NCBI GenBank assembly: GCA_945923475.1 | Contig: CAMELE010000007.1 | Span: forward strand, 1 to 64,000 | Direction of reading: 5' to 3' | Source of the DNA: an uncultured Mollicutes bacterium | GTDB taxonomy: Bacteria > Bacillota_I > Bacilli_A > Acholeplasmatales > Anaeroplasmataceae | DNA length: 64,000 nucleotides | In this document: positions 1 to 9,516 of the stretch, one piece after another | How positions within the stretch are numbered: the first letter of the stretch is position 1 | Layout of the letters: every line of letters begins with the position of its first letter | Program-made: the position numbers and the translations under genes | The notes under the pieces: model-generated | Seen by the model: only the letters and a program-made list of their open reading frames with translations | Database searches by the model: none | What the model was told of the DNA's origin: nothing

Positions 1-165
1 CTTATCTTTATCCCTTTTTGCATCCTCTTCACCTTGATTCTTGATATATTTTTTATTACCTATAAAGTCATCCTTTATTTCATTAACAAGTATTTTATGA
101 CTATATTTAACACACCAAACGATATGATAATATAAGTCATAAACGTAACCTCTGCCATGCTTCAA
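1..165 (-). pseudogene. tnpA: IS200/IS605-family TnpA (Y1 transposase) remnant, runs off left edge
   Basis: Reading leftward from a TTG codon at 165, which has an AAGGATGTGAT Shine-Dalgarno region just upstream, the frame gives LKHGRGYVYDLYYHIVWCVK and continues open to the window edge. That N-terminus (the YDLxYHIVWxxKY block) is typical of the HUH Y1 transposases of IS200/IS605, which normally run to 130-150 residues. After only about 36 residues the frame passes into KKYIKNQGEED, which resembles the C-terminal tail of the family. The central HUH segment and catalytic Tyr therefore seem to be missing, which I read as an internal deletion. The rest of the copy lies outside the window, so function cannot be judged fully. 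Confidence in family is good, in inactivity moderate. Confidence 0.6.
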
Positions 166-302
166 AGTATCACATCCTTCAATAATATTTTACCATATTT
201 TATGACATTTACATAGAAAAAAATGGAATTTATATACATAGTATATAATTTGATAAAAAATGATTGACATATGCATATTAAAAATATAATTTCATAATTT
301 TT

Positions 303-356
303 GATAAAAATAAACCGAGCCTAACTCGTAAATGAATAAACGAGTGTGCGGCTCAG
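303..356 (-). terminator. Rho-independent terminator overlapping the 3' end of the membrane-protein gene
   Basis: On the minus strand, arms ACTCGT/ACGAGT extended by GAGCC/GGCTC enclose a loop of about 10 nt and are followed by GGTTTATTTTTA. The stop codon lies in the descending arm. Confidence 0.65.
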
Positions 357-866
357 CTTCATCAATTTGTTTTGCTTAGAAAATGCTTTTCCTTTTGCAA
401 CTAAACATATTGTTGGTATAAGATATACGCATACTAAAACATAGATTGTATTTGCCATCATTCCATATGAATAATATCCATCTTCCTCTACATAATACTT
501 TAAATCACCAAATATTATAAATCCTAAAGCTATAATTGTTGGAATCAACCTTAATACAAGCTCACTAATTTTATATTTCCTTTGATGTCTATATTTCATA
601 TCCACATAGAAAAATAGCATCATAATGATCAAATCAATTGAGCCAATAAAAAGCTGATGAGCAAGTCTATTAAACCATGGATATACGCTATCCATATGAG
701 TTATTGTATAAACTGTTAGTAAATCAAATAGCATATATATTTGCGATACTAAAATAAATGCTGTAAAGAACCTTGTAGAGCGGAGTGGTAATCGTTTAAA
801 TCTAAAATAGTTAATCGAAATTGCTATCGTAAATGCGATTGCAGAAATTTGAACCCCTAACTGCAT
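321..866 (-). CDS. Short multi-pass membrane protein, possibly truncated sensor
   Basis: 181 residues, mostly hydrophobic, with five or six predicted membrane segments separated by short basic loops. The start has a good AAAGGAAG ribosome site. No enzymatic domain follows. Length and layout resemble the N-terminal membrane module of membrane-bound GGDEF or histidine-kinase sensors, so it may be the surviving half of such a protein; that is inference only. The last codons lie inside a long inverted repeat (GAGCC-x4-ACTCGT ... ACGAGT-x2-GGCTC) followed by a T-rich stretch, so the gene ends within its own terminator. It sits between an IS200 relic and the broken DUF2871 gene, in a decaying neighbourhood. 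Confidence 0.5.
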   Translation of the reverse strand: MQLGVQISAIAFTIAISINYFRFKRLPLRSTRFFTAFILVSQIYMLFDLLTVYTITHMDSVYPWFNRLAHQLFIGSIDLIIMMLFFYVDMKYRHQRKYKISELVLRLIPTIIALGFIIFGDLKYYVEEDGYYSYGMMANTIYVLVCVYLIPTICLVAKGKAFSKQNKLMKLSRTLVYSFTS

Positions 867-941
867 ATATACTTCCTTTCTAAGGCTAATAATAAAGCTC
901 TTTAATTTTGAAATTTCAAAACCATAAGAGCTTTATCATTA

Positions 942-1370
942 TTAATTTTCATTTTTATTTTTTAACCATGAAATAAAAATCATTACAATACTAATTCCTA
1001 ATATAATGTGGAAAATACCAGAAATACCGCTCCAAGCAGCATCCCCTGACACTTCACTTATCTTTTTTGCTTGAAGTAAAACATCAAAGATTCCGCGAAC
1101 AACTAACATAATACCAGTTCCTGATGCACCTACAATATAGCCTATTAATCCATATTTAAATAATTTGCTGCCCTCATTATTAAATTTTAAATTAATAAGT
1201 CCAAATACTAAAACAAATAAGACTCCTAAAACTAAAAAGTGTGAATGTGCTAATCCTAATGGTGTATACACATGCTCTAAATCCATAGCTTTAGTAAATT
1301 CTCTGTAAAACATACCAGAAACTATTGAAACTACAAAAAATACTAAACTAATCCTAATTTACTTCTTCAT
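942..1370 (-). pseudogene. DUF2871 membrane protein with in-frame stop at codon 4
   Basis: The body from 1313 encodes four hydrophobic segments and the GMFYREFTK / LGLAHSHFLVLG blocks of the DUF2871 family. In-frame sequence upstream extends to an ATG at 1370 and supplies the family's missing first membrane segment (IRISLVFFVVSIVSG), but codon 4 is TAA: ATG AAG AAG TAA. The internal ATG at 1313 has no ribosome site. The gene starts 16 nt after the hydrogenase stop, so it was probably co-transcribed with it. A point mutation or sequencing error at the TAA would explain the break; an internally initiated protein lacking the first helix is less likely. The function of the family is unknown to me. 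Confidence 0.6.
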
Positions 1371-1385
1371 TTTATTATAAATCAT

Positions 1386-3416
1386 CTAAAAATTATTTTC
1401 ATTTATCTCAAAATATGCTTGAGAATATAAGCATACAGGACAAACATCTGGAGCTTTCGTACCTACTACAATATGACCACAATTACGACACTCCCAGACT
1501 TTAACCTCACTCTTTTCAAATACTTGAGCAGTTTCAATATTTTTAAGCAAAGTACGATATCTTTCCTCATGATGCTTCTCAATTGCCGCTACCATTCTAA
1601 ATTTTTCAGCTAAGGATTTAAATCCTTCCTCTTCAGCATCTTTTGCAAATCTTTCATACATATCTGTCCACTCATGATTTTCACCATCTGCAGCTGAATT
1701 TAGATTTTGAATTGTATCTCCTATTCCTTTTAACTCATCAAACCACAATTTAGCATGCTCACGCTCATTGTCTGCAGTTTTTAAGAATAGGGCAGCAATT
1801 TGCTCATAGCCTTCTTTTTTGGCAACACTAGCAAAATAAGTATATTTGTTTCTTGCCTGAGATTCCCCCGCAAAGGCTTCTTTCAAATTCTTCTCTGTTT
1901 TAGTTCCTTCGTATGGATTTTTCTTATTTTCAGAAGTAACTAGCTCAAAGTATTCTTTGCTTTGCCCACACATAGGACAAACGTCTGGAGCATCAGGGCC
2001 TTCATGAATATAGCCACAAATTGTGCAAACCCATTTTTTAGATTCCTTAGCACCTAACATATCACTCTTATCAGTGTATTTTGTGTGAAGCATTTTTTCT
2101 GCAAGCTCTGATAAAGGTTCTTTATAAAATTCCTTGTATAAAATTGCTATTTCAGTGTTTTTATGACTAAATTGTAAGCTCTTATTATCTGCTAATTGAT
2201 ACAATGCTTGAATACGGTTCTTTCTTTGCTCTTCTAATTTTGAAGCTAAAGTCTTAGGCTGTCCACCACCACCGATGCATCCACCTGGACATGTCATAAC
2301 CTCAACAAAATGATATTGTTTTTTAGGCATATATTCTTTTATAAATTTCTCAGCATTTGTAAGTCCGTATATAACTGCAACATTAACAACTATACCCGCA
2401 ATATCTAGGGACGCTTCTTTAATTGCCTCATATCCTCTTACTGGTTCTAATTTGTAAAGCTCTTTTGGCGCAGGTTTATTTGTAATATATTCATACGCAG
2501 TTCTTAAGGCCGCTTCCATAACACCACCAGTATTACCGAAAATAATACCAGCACCACTTGCTTCACCAAGAAGACTATCAAATTTACTATCCTCTAAATT
2601 ATCAAAATCAATTTTTTCTTCTTTGGCCCATTTTGCTAATTCTCTTGTAGTAACTACATAATCCATATCTCTTAGTTCTGGTTCATTTAAATATTTACCA
2701 GCGCTATTCATCTCATCTCTTCTTATTTCATACTTTTTAGCAGTACAAGGAGTGATTGCAACATTAACAATTTGCTTAGGATCAATACCTTTTTTCTTTG
2801 CAAAATATGTTTTAATAGTAGGTCCTTGCATAGAAATAGGGCTTTTAGCACTTGAAATATTATCTAAAAGTTCAGGATGATACATTTCATTATACTTAAT
2901 CCATGCTGGGCAGCATGAAGTAAACTGAGGCAGTGGCTTATTTTTCTTTGTAATTCTTTCTATAAGCTCACTAGCTTCCTCAACAATAGTCAAATCAGCA
3001 GCAAAGCAAGTATCAAGTACATAATCAGCTCCAAGTGCTCTTAACAATGAAACCATTTTACCTTCAACAACGCTACCAAAAGGAAGTCCAAACTCTTCAC
3101 CAAGAGCAACTCTTATTGATGGAGAAGTTGAAAAAATAACAATTTTATTTGGATCTAAAATCGCTTTTTTTACATCAGGATACTCATATTTTTCATGAAT
3201 CGCATTTGTGGGACATACATTTGCACATTGTCCACAATTAACACAAATTGCATTATCATTTGTTTTATCAAGTGAATAATTTCCATAAATGTTTATATCT
3301 TTCTGGCATACATTCTTACACATTCCACACTCAATACAAAGAGACTCTTCTCTTTCGATTGACGGATTATCGAGTTCTATTGGAACTCTTACATCACTTA
3401 AACGATGTTTACTCAT
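1386..3416 (-). CDS. [FeFe] hydrogenase fused to rubredoxin-rubrerythrin-rubredoxin
   Basis: A 676-residue fusion. Two [4Fe-4S] ferredoxin motifs (Cys 27/30/33/37 and 58/61/64/68) precede the H-cluster domain with L1 TSCCPAW (Cys168-169), L2 TPCTAKKYE (Cys224) and L3 [12 protein letters not shown] (Cys376, Cys380). Ala in place of Met in L2 suggests the group B type. It continues into a rubredoxin (CxxCG...CPxCG, about 455-488), a rubrerythrin diiron bundle ([17 protein letters not shown], about 505-630) and a second rubredoxin (about 635-670). By domain logic it could pass electrons between H2/ferredoxin and peroxide reduction in the cytosol. The ATG at 3416 is preceded by AGGAGG (3423-3428); the ATG at 3434 lies upstream of that ribosome site and is unlikely. 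A promoter is seen at 3492-3520. Confidence 0.93.
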   Translation of the reverse strand: MSKHRLSDVRVPIELDNPSIEREESLCIECGMCKNVCQKDINIYGNYSLDKTNDNAICVNCGQCANVCPTNAIHEKYEYPDVKKAILDPNKIVIFSTSPSIRVALGEEFGLPFGSVVEGKMVSLLRALGADYVLDTCFAADLTIVEEASELIERITKKNKPLPQFTSCCPAWIKYNEMYHPELLDNISSAKSPISMQGPTIKTYFAKKKGIDPKQIVNVAITPCTAKKYEIRRDEMNSAGKYLNEPELRDMDYVVTTRELAKWAKEEKIDFDNLEDSKFDSLLGEASGAGIIFGNTGGVMEAALRTAYEYITNKPAPKELYKLEPVRGYEAIKEASLDIAGIVVNVAVIYGLTNAEKFIKEYMPKKQYHFVEVMTCPGGCIGGGGQPKTLASKLEEQRKNRIQALYQLADNKSLQFSHKNTEIAILYKEFYKEPLSELAEKMLHTKYTDKSDMLGAKESKKWVCTICGYIHEGPDAPDVCPMCGQSKEYFELVTSENKKNPYEGTKTEKNLKEAFAGESQARNKYTYFASVAKKEGYEQIAALFLKTADNEREHAKLWFDELKGIGDTIQNLNSAADGENHEWTDMYERFAKDAEEEGFKSLAEKFRMVAAIEKHHEERYRTLLKNIETAQVFEKSEVKVWECRNCGHIVVGTKAPDVCPVCLYSQAYFEINENNF

Positions 3417-3491
3417 CTTAATTCCTCCTAGCATTATCTTATATAGTTTCTTTTCCTTTTTTTCTTTAAAAATATCGTTTCTTCTAACCTT

Positions 3492-3520
3492 ATTATAGCA
3501 ATTATTCTTACATTATTCAA
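3492..3520 (-). promoter_or_regulatory. Sigma-A promoter of the hydrogenase fusion gene
   Basis: On the minus strand, TTGAAT (3515-3520), a 17-nt spacer ending in TGC (extended -10), then TATAAT (3492-3497). Confidence 0.65.
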
Positions 3521-3537
3521 CAAAATAAGCCAAATAA

Positions 3538-3555
3538 AAAGCCCTCTTGGGGCTT
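3538..3555 (-). terminator. Terminator of the MATE gene
   Basis: Minus-strand hairpin AAGCCC-caaga-GGGCTT followed by TTTATTT, a few bases after the MATE stop codon. Confidence 0.65.
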
Positions 3556-3560
3556 ATAAT

Positions 3561-5015
3561 TCACTCTATTATACTTTTAGTTGGACATTTATAAATATAT
3601 TTTATAGCTCCATACATCATAATTAAAACGGCAAAAGTCCACGCCATTGGATCAGCGAATGTTAATCCATATAATGCCCTTGATGAGGCTTGAGTATTAA
3701 TTGGACCCCCATTTAACAATCTAGGTAAAATTAAACATACAATTGTTCTTCCACATAGTTCTCCAACCCCGGCAAGAAATGGGAACAATGCTGCACCTAT
3801 TCCTTGTAAAGAGTTTCTTAATACAAACAACACTCCTAATATAAAATATAAAGATAAATCACAATATAGATAAATATTACCATAATGAATTGTTATATCA
3901 TTTATTTTATCCTCAGAATAAAATATATACATATATGCACCATTGATTGTAAGTAGCATACCAATACCACCAAAAACTAAATAAAAAACAAATGAAATTA
4001 TTAACGCTTGTGTAACACCTTTTTTAATCCTTTTTTGATCATTTGCGCCAAAGTTTTGACCACAATATGATAGCATTGCTGTTCCTAGTGCATTAAATGG
4101 GCACATTAAAAAGCTGTTTAATTTTGTTGCAGCTCCAAATCCATTTTGAGCATATGATGAAACAACTATTCCAGTAGGATCTGTATCAAATTTTACAATA
4201 ACAGCCTGCATTACGATAAGTCCAATACATAAAATAGAAAACTGAAATGCAAGCGGTAAACCTAGTTTTAAATGCTTAATATTAAATTTAATATCCCTAG
4301 CAAAGTCGTCTTTATGTAATCTATATTGAGGATATTTCTTGAATGTATATATAAAGCAGCCTAATGCTGAAACAGTTTGTGCTATAACAGTAGCTACTGC
4401 TGCGCCAGCAACACCCATTTTAAACACAGCTATAAATAAAATATCTAATATAATATTCAAAACAGTTGAGAATATCAAAAATACTAGTGGTGAAAGAGAA
4501 TCTCCCACACTTCTTAAAAATGAGCAAATCAAATTATAAAAAATTTGCGCTAACGATCCTAAAAATATAATCAATAAATATAATTTAGCTGATTCATAGA
4601 TTTCATTTTGAATTGGATTTACTGATGCACTAAGACCAATAACTGCAAGTAATGGATCAATAACCAAGCATGCTAATATTGTTAAAATAATACCAATGTA
4701 TAATGATAGCTTAATTTGAATAGCAAAGGATTTACATATTCCCTTGCAATCGTTTTGACCAACCTTGTTAGCAGTAATAACCGAAAATCCAGCAGTACAT
4801 CCAAATGCAAATTGCAAAACAATGAACACTAAATTCCCTGTATTATTTACTCCTGCAACCTGATTTTCATTTAAAAATTGACCACAAATTGCTGCATCGG
4901 CAATTGTATATATTTGCTGAAATACATAACTTAGCAATATTGGAAATGTAAAAATTAAAATTGATTTCCAAATTGTCCCTTTTGTTAGATCTACTGGTTT
5001 AAAAAGCTTACTCAT
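3561..5015 (-). CDS. MATE family multidrug/sodium antiporter
   Basis: 484 residues with about 12 membrane segments and the two-fold MATE organisation. The N-terminus MSKLFKPVDLTKGTIWKSIL leads into the first helix and a FQQIYTIADAAICG motif, as in NorM/DinF-like exporters. These proteins extrude cationic drugs or metabolites using Na+ or H+ gradients; the substrate cannot be told here. The ATG at 5015 has a GAGGTG ribosome site about 8 nt upstream; the frame opens 27 nt earlier but without one. It lies downstream of the ger operon on the same strand with a gap of about 85 nt, so it may be a separate unit. A second, distinct MATE gene is at 62123-63466. Confidence 0.9.
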   Translation of the reverse strand: MSKLFKPVDLTKGTIWKSILIFTFPILLSYVFQQIYTIADAAICGQFLNENQVAGVNNTGNLVFIVLQFAFGCTAGFSVITANKVGQNDCKGICKSFAIQIKLSLYIGIILTILACLVIDPLLAVIGLSASVNPIQNEIYESAKLYLLIIFLGSLAQIFYNLICSFLRSVGDSLSPLVFLIFSTVLNIILDILFIAVFKMGVAGAAVATVIAQTVSALGCFIYTFKKYPQYRLHKDDFARDIKFNIKHLKLGLPLAFQFSILCIGLIVMQAVIVKFDTDPTGIVVSSYAQNGFGAATKLNSFLMCPFNALGTAMLSYCGQNFGANDQKRIKKGVTQALIISFVFYLVFGGIGMLLTINGAYMYIFYSEDKINDITIHYGNIYLYCDLSLYFILGVLFVLRNSLQGIGAALFPFLAGVGELCGRTIVCLILPRLLNGGPINTQASSRALYGLTFADPMAWTFAVLIMMYGAIKYIYKCPTKSIIE

Positions 5016-5099
5016 AAAGCAGCACCTCTTTTTTGCACACATTATTTTATACTTTTATTTTAAAAAGTAAAGATATAAAAATCAATTTTTTGAAAATAT

Positions 5100-6095
5100 T
5101 TACATTTTATTCAATAAAATTTTAAATTTAATATCCTGATACGTATAGTTCTTCTTATATATATCATTTATATACTTTAGATTTAAGTAATCGATATCAT
5201 TTTTTAATAAGTAATTTATATTATCATCAAGCTTCATTAACAAAAATTCCCTAAGCTCCAGTGTATTATCAAGATTTAGTAAACCTTTATATTTTATTTT
5301 AATTTTAATAATCAATTTATCATTGTATTTATATGATAAAGTATTTCTTTTAATAATCGCATCATATTTATCAATATATACTGACCCTTCAGTAAATTCG
5401 TTCAATAAAAATAAATACGGATTATCTTCCTTTAGAGTTATTTTTATTTTCCCCTCATAATAGCTTGTAACCCCATTTATAAAAATATTTTTTGTAGTCT
5501 TATCGTCAATAATATAATTTTCATTTATTTCAATATATGGCAAATTAATGGTTTCATTATCTGAATACCTTTTTAAAAATTCAACATAATGTATAGGTGA
5601 AGCATATGTATATAAATACCTTGATAATGCATTAAGATTTAAAACCGAAAAATAGCTAGAAACATCATCCGGATTTTTAAAGCTAAATAGCTCATCTCCT
5701 TTTTTTGATGTTGTAAATACATAAAAATTAAAATCAATAAATGAATTATTGGAGATGAATCGATTAAATTCATCTAAAATCCTTTTATTAAAAGCATTTA
5801 TATTGAATACAATGCTAACAATATGTCGATAATTAATTGTTAATACTGATGACGTCGCGGCCTCATTAAATGCCTCATCTAAGGAATTTCCTTCACATTT
5901 AATAAGGGATGAACTAATATCCTGCTTATCCTTACTTCCAACTGAGCTAGCACTTGGGCAAAGCATTGTTAGCTCATACTTATCATTATAATCAATATAA
6001 ATAGCACACACATAAATATTATTTGATATAACAAAACGTGACCCTACCAAATAAAATGCAACAAATACTATTATAAGCATTAATAACTTTTTCAT
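5100..6095 (-). CDS. Ger(x)C family spore germination protein lacking the lipobox cysteine
   Basis: 331 residues, third gene of a ger operon, overlapping the stop of the A subunit gene by 4 nt (ATGA). The N-terminal helix is followed by GSRFVISNNIYVCAIYIDYN, which aligns with the usual lipobox-GCWDxxEI...AIGIDY start of GerAC proteins. Here the Cys after the helix is absent (VGSR), so lipidation is not expected and the helix may remain as an uncleaved anchor. The C-terminal part (LxEFTEGSVYIDKYDAIIKRNTLSYKY, then a charged helix with LKNDIDYLNL) fits the GerAC fold. The family forms part of the nutrient germinant receptor in the spore inner membrane. It is shorter than the usual 370-400 residues. 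Confidence 0.75.
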   Translation of the reverse strand: MKKLLMLIIVFVAFYLVGSRFVISNNIYVCAIYIDYNDKYELTMLCPSASSVGSKDKQDISSSLIKCEGNSLDEAFNEAATSSVLTINYRHIVSIVFNINAFNKRILDEFNRFISNNSFIDFNFYVFTTSKKGDELFSFKNPDDVSSYFSVLNLNALSRYLYTYASPIHYVEFLKRYSDNETINLPYIEINENYIIDDKTTKNIFINGVTSYYEGKIKITLKEDNPYLFLLNEFTEGSVYIDKYDAIIKRNTLSYKYNDKLIIKIKIKYKGLLNLDNTLELREFLLMKLDDNINYLLKNDIDYLNLKYINDIYKKNYTYQDIKFKILLNKM

Positions 6096-7486
6096 CTTTT
6101 TCTCCTTTTAGTAATAGTTTTTAAAGGAGCAGGTCGTGTTTTTAATTCAAAGGAGGAATCATATAAAACTGCCTTCTTAATTCCCTTTTTAGAAAAAGGA
6201 ATAAACGGGTATAGGAAATCAGAGTGAAATTTTGATTCATCCGCAATCTTACATACAACGTAAAAAGATGCAATAGATAACCCAAACAATCCTAAAAATA
6301 AGGTACTTATTAGTAGCATTATTCTAATTAAAGATAAGCTCATTACAAACGTAGAGTTTGATGATATGGTAAATGTTGCTAAAAAACATAGTGCAACTAT
6401 TGTAATTATAAACACGTCGACCATCCCTGATTCTACCGTATTTTGCCCAATTATAATACCACCCACAAGCACAACCATGGATGATAGTGTAAGCTTTGGC
6501 GATTTAAACGAGACTATATAATATAGCTCAAATAAAAACAAAACGAGAAACACTTGTAAATATATCGGTAAAAATACTCCTTCCTGGGAAACTTTAACAG
6601 TTGATAGCGTTAATAAAGAAAGTGAATCTGATTGAAACGTAAGAAAACAGGTTAAAATAGGCAAGAAAAAGACCGATAAAAAGACCGATAAATATAAGAA
6701 TATTCTTTCAAAGGTAGAATAAAAAAGTAAATTAACGTGCTCCACTCTATTTCTTAAAAAAGAAGAAATTGTGTTAGGAAGACAAATAGCCGATGGTATA
6801 TTATCTGCAAATATTAATATCTCACCATCAAGCAATCTTCTAGATGCAATATCTGGTGCACCTACATATAGATACTGCGGCATAATACATCCATCCTGAA
6901 ATACCGTAGTTATATCCTCTATTGTTAAAATAGCGTCTGTATCTATTTTATTTAAATAATGTAAGGTTTGCTTAATAAAGCCCTTATTCGTAATGTTTTT
7001 TAATGATAAAACATTAATTTTAGTTTTACTCTTCCTTCCTAATATTAGCTCATCAATATGCAAATCACTATCCTTTACCCGTTGTCTTACGATGGTAATA
7101 TTATACTTGATATTTTCAACAAAGCCATCTCTTGAACCAGTAATAGCTTCCGGTTCCTGCAAGCTATCGGAGGTTTGTCTAACCGTTCTTGAAATAAGTT
7201 CAAGCATAAAATAGCTATCAGTTTTTTTCTCATAAATTATCAACATACCAGTAAATAAAAGACTTAAAATATTTTTTATATTATTTTCTTCTATTTTTTT
7301 ACAAACGCCAGGAAACAAATCAATAAAGCTTTTATTATTACGCTCATAAATTGGTAAATACTTACGATTAAAAACATCTATATTAAATGAATCATTTTGA
7401 TAGATTAAAACATGTCCTTCAATACTAGTAATTATAGTAACATCTGTTGAATCGTTAAGAGCTTCTATTAGCTCGCTTATTTTCAA
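6092..7486 (-). CDS. GerA family spore germination protein (receptor A subunit)
   Basis: About 464 residues from a TTG at 7486, preceded by GGAG at 8 nt; an ATG 33 nt further upstream is possible but has no ribosome site. It has a soluble N-terminal domain (about 1-260, including DLHIDELILGRKSKT and VQEG/ITTVFQDGC-like segments), then the conserved RNRVEHVNLLFYSTFERIF stretch and five or so membrane segments. This is the GerAA/GerKA organisation, the subunit that with GerAB and GerAC senses germinants in Clostridia and Bacilli. The reading frame overlaps the 3' end of the B subunit gene by about 30 nt and the C subunit start by 4 nt, so the three are translated as one unit. Confidence 0.88.
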   Translation of the reverse strand: MKISELIEALNDSTDVTIITSIEGHVLIYQNDSFNIDVFNRKYLPIYERNNKSFIDLFPGVCKKIEENNIKNILSLLFTGMLIIYEKKTDSYFMLELISRTVRQTSDSLQEPEAITGSRDGFVENIKYNITIVRQRVKDSDLHIDELILGRKSKTKINVLSLKNITNKGFIKQTLHYLNKIDTDAILTIEDITTVFQDGCIMPQYLYVGAPDIASRRLLDGEILIFADNIPSAICLPNTISSFLRNRVEHVNLLFYSTFERIFLYLSVFLSVFFLPILTCFLTFQSDSLSLLTLSTVKVSQEGVFLPIYLQVFLVLFLFELYYIVSFKSPKLTLSSMVVLVGGIIIGQNTVESGMVDVFIITIVALCFLATFTISSNSTFVMSLSLIRIMLLISTLFLGLFGLSIASFYVVCKIADESKFHSDFLYPFIPFSKKGIKKAVLYDSSFELKTRPAPLKTITKRRKR

Positions 7487-8477
7487 AATACCATCTCCAT
7501 AAATAAATAATAAAAACAATCGGAATTATGATTATTCCAAATATTATTATGTATAGCTTATCATCTATTATGTAGTAATAATATGATAAAAAATAGCCTC
7601 CAATTAAAAGGAAACTTACTACTATTGGCATAACTACCTTTATTTTTTCAAAGTTAAATAGTTTTATCATATTTAAACAAATAACTGTTTTTACAATAGC
7701 AGAAACTGTAATTAGATAAATATAGACAAAATCAAAATTGCCAATAATTCCTGCAATTGGCTCAATTGAATATAAAAAATAGCCAAATCCATAGAACTTA
7801 TTTAAAGATAAGCCTAGAATCATTAAAAGACAACTTGATTCGACAAGCTCCATTAAAAAATATAATAAAGTACCTATTATAATTACCTTTTTTCCTCTAT
7901 GCTTAAGCATTGGAATAATTAAAATATATAGATATGAATCTAGAACAATAAAAATCATCATTATTATTCCTTTTATAGTCATATTGTTTGGCTTAAATAG
8001 TAAAATAGTATCAAAATCCATAAAATTTATATGCCTTAATGTATTAAAAATAAGAAAAAAAATCGTACCTATAAAAAATATAAAGGAAGTATTTATAATG
8101 ATTGGAATTTTGACATTTAAAAAGAAGAGTGAACCTATAACGAACATAATTAAAAAAGGTAGAAACGACCTTCCTTCATAAAAAATCGAAGATAATGCGA
8201 CTGACGCGAAGCAAACTCCAATTGTAGCTACAATTAATAAATATAGTGTCATTATTATCCTTAGTACTTTAGTTTGTCTTACCTTCTTGATTGGATTAAA
8301 TGTTATTTTAGGTGTTAAAAAATATATGATGATTGTTAAAAGAGCGGCTAAAACAAAATAAAAAGGTAGACTATATCCTGAATTTTCATATAATATTGGG
8401 TAGCAATAAAAATCTAATAGGATAAAATTATTTAAAAACACAATAACAATTCCGGCAGCTGAGCTAATCTTATTCAT
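7455..8477 (-). CDS. GerAB/spore permease family germination protein (receptor B subunit)
   Basis: 340 residues with about ten hydrophobic segments, as in the GerAB members of the amino acid-polyamine-organocation superfamily, which bind the nutrient germinant in the spore membrane. The ATG at 8477 is preceded by AAGGGGTG; the frame extends to 8570 but that extension has no ribosome site and contains the promoter region. It is first in a B-A-C operon, whereas the classic order is A-B-C. The Shine-Dalgarno lies in the right arm of a GGACAC/GTGTCC inverted repeat (8479-8504) that could mask it. Presence of this operon implies an endospore former. Confidence 0.82.
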   Translation of the reverse strand: MNKISSAAGIVIVFLNNFILLDFYCYPILYENSGYSLPFYFVLAALLTIIIYFLTPKITFNPIKKVRQTKVLRIIMTLYLLIVATIGVCFASVALSSIFYEGRSFLPFLIMFVIGSLFFLNVKIPIIINTSFIFFIGTIFFLIFNTLRHINFMDFDTILLFKPNNMTIKGIIMMIFIVLDSYLYILIIPMLKHRGKKVIIIGTLLYFLMELVESSCLLMILGLSLNKFYGFGYFLYSIEPIAGIIGNFDFVYIYLITVSAIVKTVICLNMIKLFNFEKIKVVMPIVVSFLLIGGYFLSYYYYIIDDKLYIIIFGIIIIPIVFIIYLWRWYFENKRANRSS

Positions 8478-8478
8478 A

Positions 8479-8504
8479 GGACACCCCTTTTTATTATCGT
8501 GTCC
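8479..8504 (-). promoter_or_regulatory. Hairpin that can sequester the ger operon ribosome site
   Basis: Minus-strand arms GGACAC (8499-8504) and GTGTCC (8479-8484) flank 14 nt; the Shine-Dalgarno AGGGGTG runs into the downstream arm, two bases before the ATG at 8477. Confidence 0.45.
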
Positions 8505-8554
8505 GAAAAATAATAAAAAATTCCAATAGTTTGAGTTTTTTAAGAAAATATCAA

Positions 8555-8587
8555 AATAAAAAGCCACCACTTTGTAGTGATGACTTG
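8555..8587 (-). terminator. Terminator of the Nudix/lipid-kinase operon
   Basis: Minus-strand stem of 11 pairs, AAGTCATCACT-acaa-AGTGGTGGCTT, followed by TTT. It separates the kinase gene from the ger operon. Confidence 0.7.
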
Positions 8588-8597
8588 TACTATAGTA

Positions 8598-9515
8598 TTA
8601 ATTCATAAAATATTTCTTTTTTGACTTCATAGGAACTATCATAGTAACAGCTTCTTTTAACAGACTAATATTACATTCTTCCGTTTTAAATGCATATTCA
8701 CCATCAACTGTATATTCTACTGGTTCAGCCGATTCAATTTTTAAATTTGATACATGATAGTGCTCCGTGTGATATTTAAAAATATTCTTATCACCAAATA
8801 TAACAAAATTTAACAATCGGTGCCAGCTCAAAATACCTTTACTTTCAATCAAGGTCAAATCAATAATACCATCATTTAATTTAACTTTTTGACGTCTTCT
8901 AATATGAAAGCCAGAAACATGGTCACTATTTAACGCTAAAGCTACATAATAATCCCCTTCTACTATTTTACCATCAAATGTAAGCTTCAAATGCATTTTC
9001 TTTCTAGCTGCAAGTTCCTTAGCCCCGTATAAAAAATATGCAGCCTTACCAATTCGTTTTTTTAGCTTATGGGGAGTTGCATAGGCAATATCAATAAACT
9101 TGCCGGAACCACAAACATATGCAAAACATTTCTCATTTGCCCTGCAAATATCCATTCTAACCCTTTCACCATTTAATGTATTTGCTAATGCTTTCTTTAT
9201 CCTTTTTTTAAGGTGAAGCATAGAGCCAACATCATTACATGTTCCCGCAGGAATATAAGACAATGCTGTATCCTTTGCATTTCCTTCAATCAGTCCAGTA
9301 ACAGCCTCATTTAAAGTACCATCTCCACCGCTTATTAATACCAAATCATAATCTCTAGCTACTTCCCTTAAATGCTCAGTTAATGCTTGCGGACCTGTTG
9401 TAGCATATATATCTACAGCATCATATTTTTTTTCCAATTCAGTTTTAACGTATTCTAATTTATTTGATAATTTTTGTTTACCACTTTTTGGATTATAGCA
9501 TACTAATGCTTTCAT
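8598..9515 (-). CDS. YegS/DgkB-like lipid (diacylglycerol) kinase
   Basis: 305 residues of the DAGK catalytic family. The nucleotide-binding GGDGT motif is at 63-67 after NPKSGK (9-14); the IPAGTCNDVG segment near 85-95 and the C-terminal TVDGE motif are also typical. Such enzymes phosphorylate diacylglycerol or related lipids at the membrane, in Gram-positives recycling the diacylglycerol left by lipoteichoic acid synthesis. No transmembrane segment, as expected for this soluble family. It starts one base after the Nudix stop codon, so the two are translationally linked; a strong terminator follows. Whether the substrate is DAG, sphingosine or another lipid is not shown by the sequence. Confidence 0.88.
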   Translation of the reverse strand: MKALVCYNPKSGKQKLSNKLEYVKTELEKKYDAVDIYATTGPQALTEHLREVARDYDLVLISGGDGTLNEAVTGLIEGNAKDTALSYIPAGTCNDVGSMLHLKKRIKKALANTLNGERVRMDICRANEKCFAYVCGSGKFIDIAYATPHKLKKRIGKAAYFLYGAKELAARKKMHLKLTFDGKIVEGDYYVALALNSDHVSGFHIRRRQKVKLNDGIIDLTLIESKGILSWHRLLNFVIFGDKNIFKYHTEHYHVSNLKIESAEPVEYTVDGEYAFKTEECNISLLKEAVTMIVPMKSKKKYFMN

Positions 9516-9516
9516 A

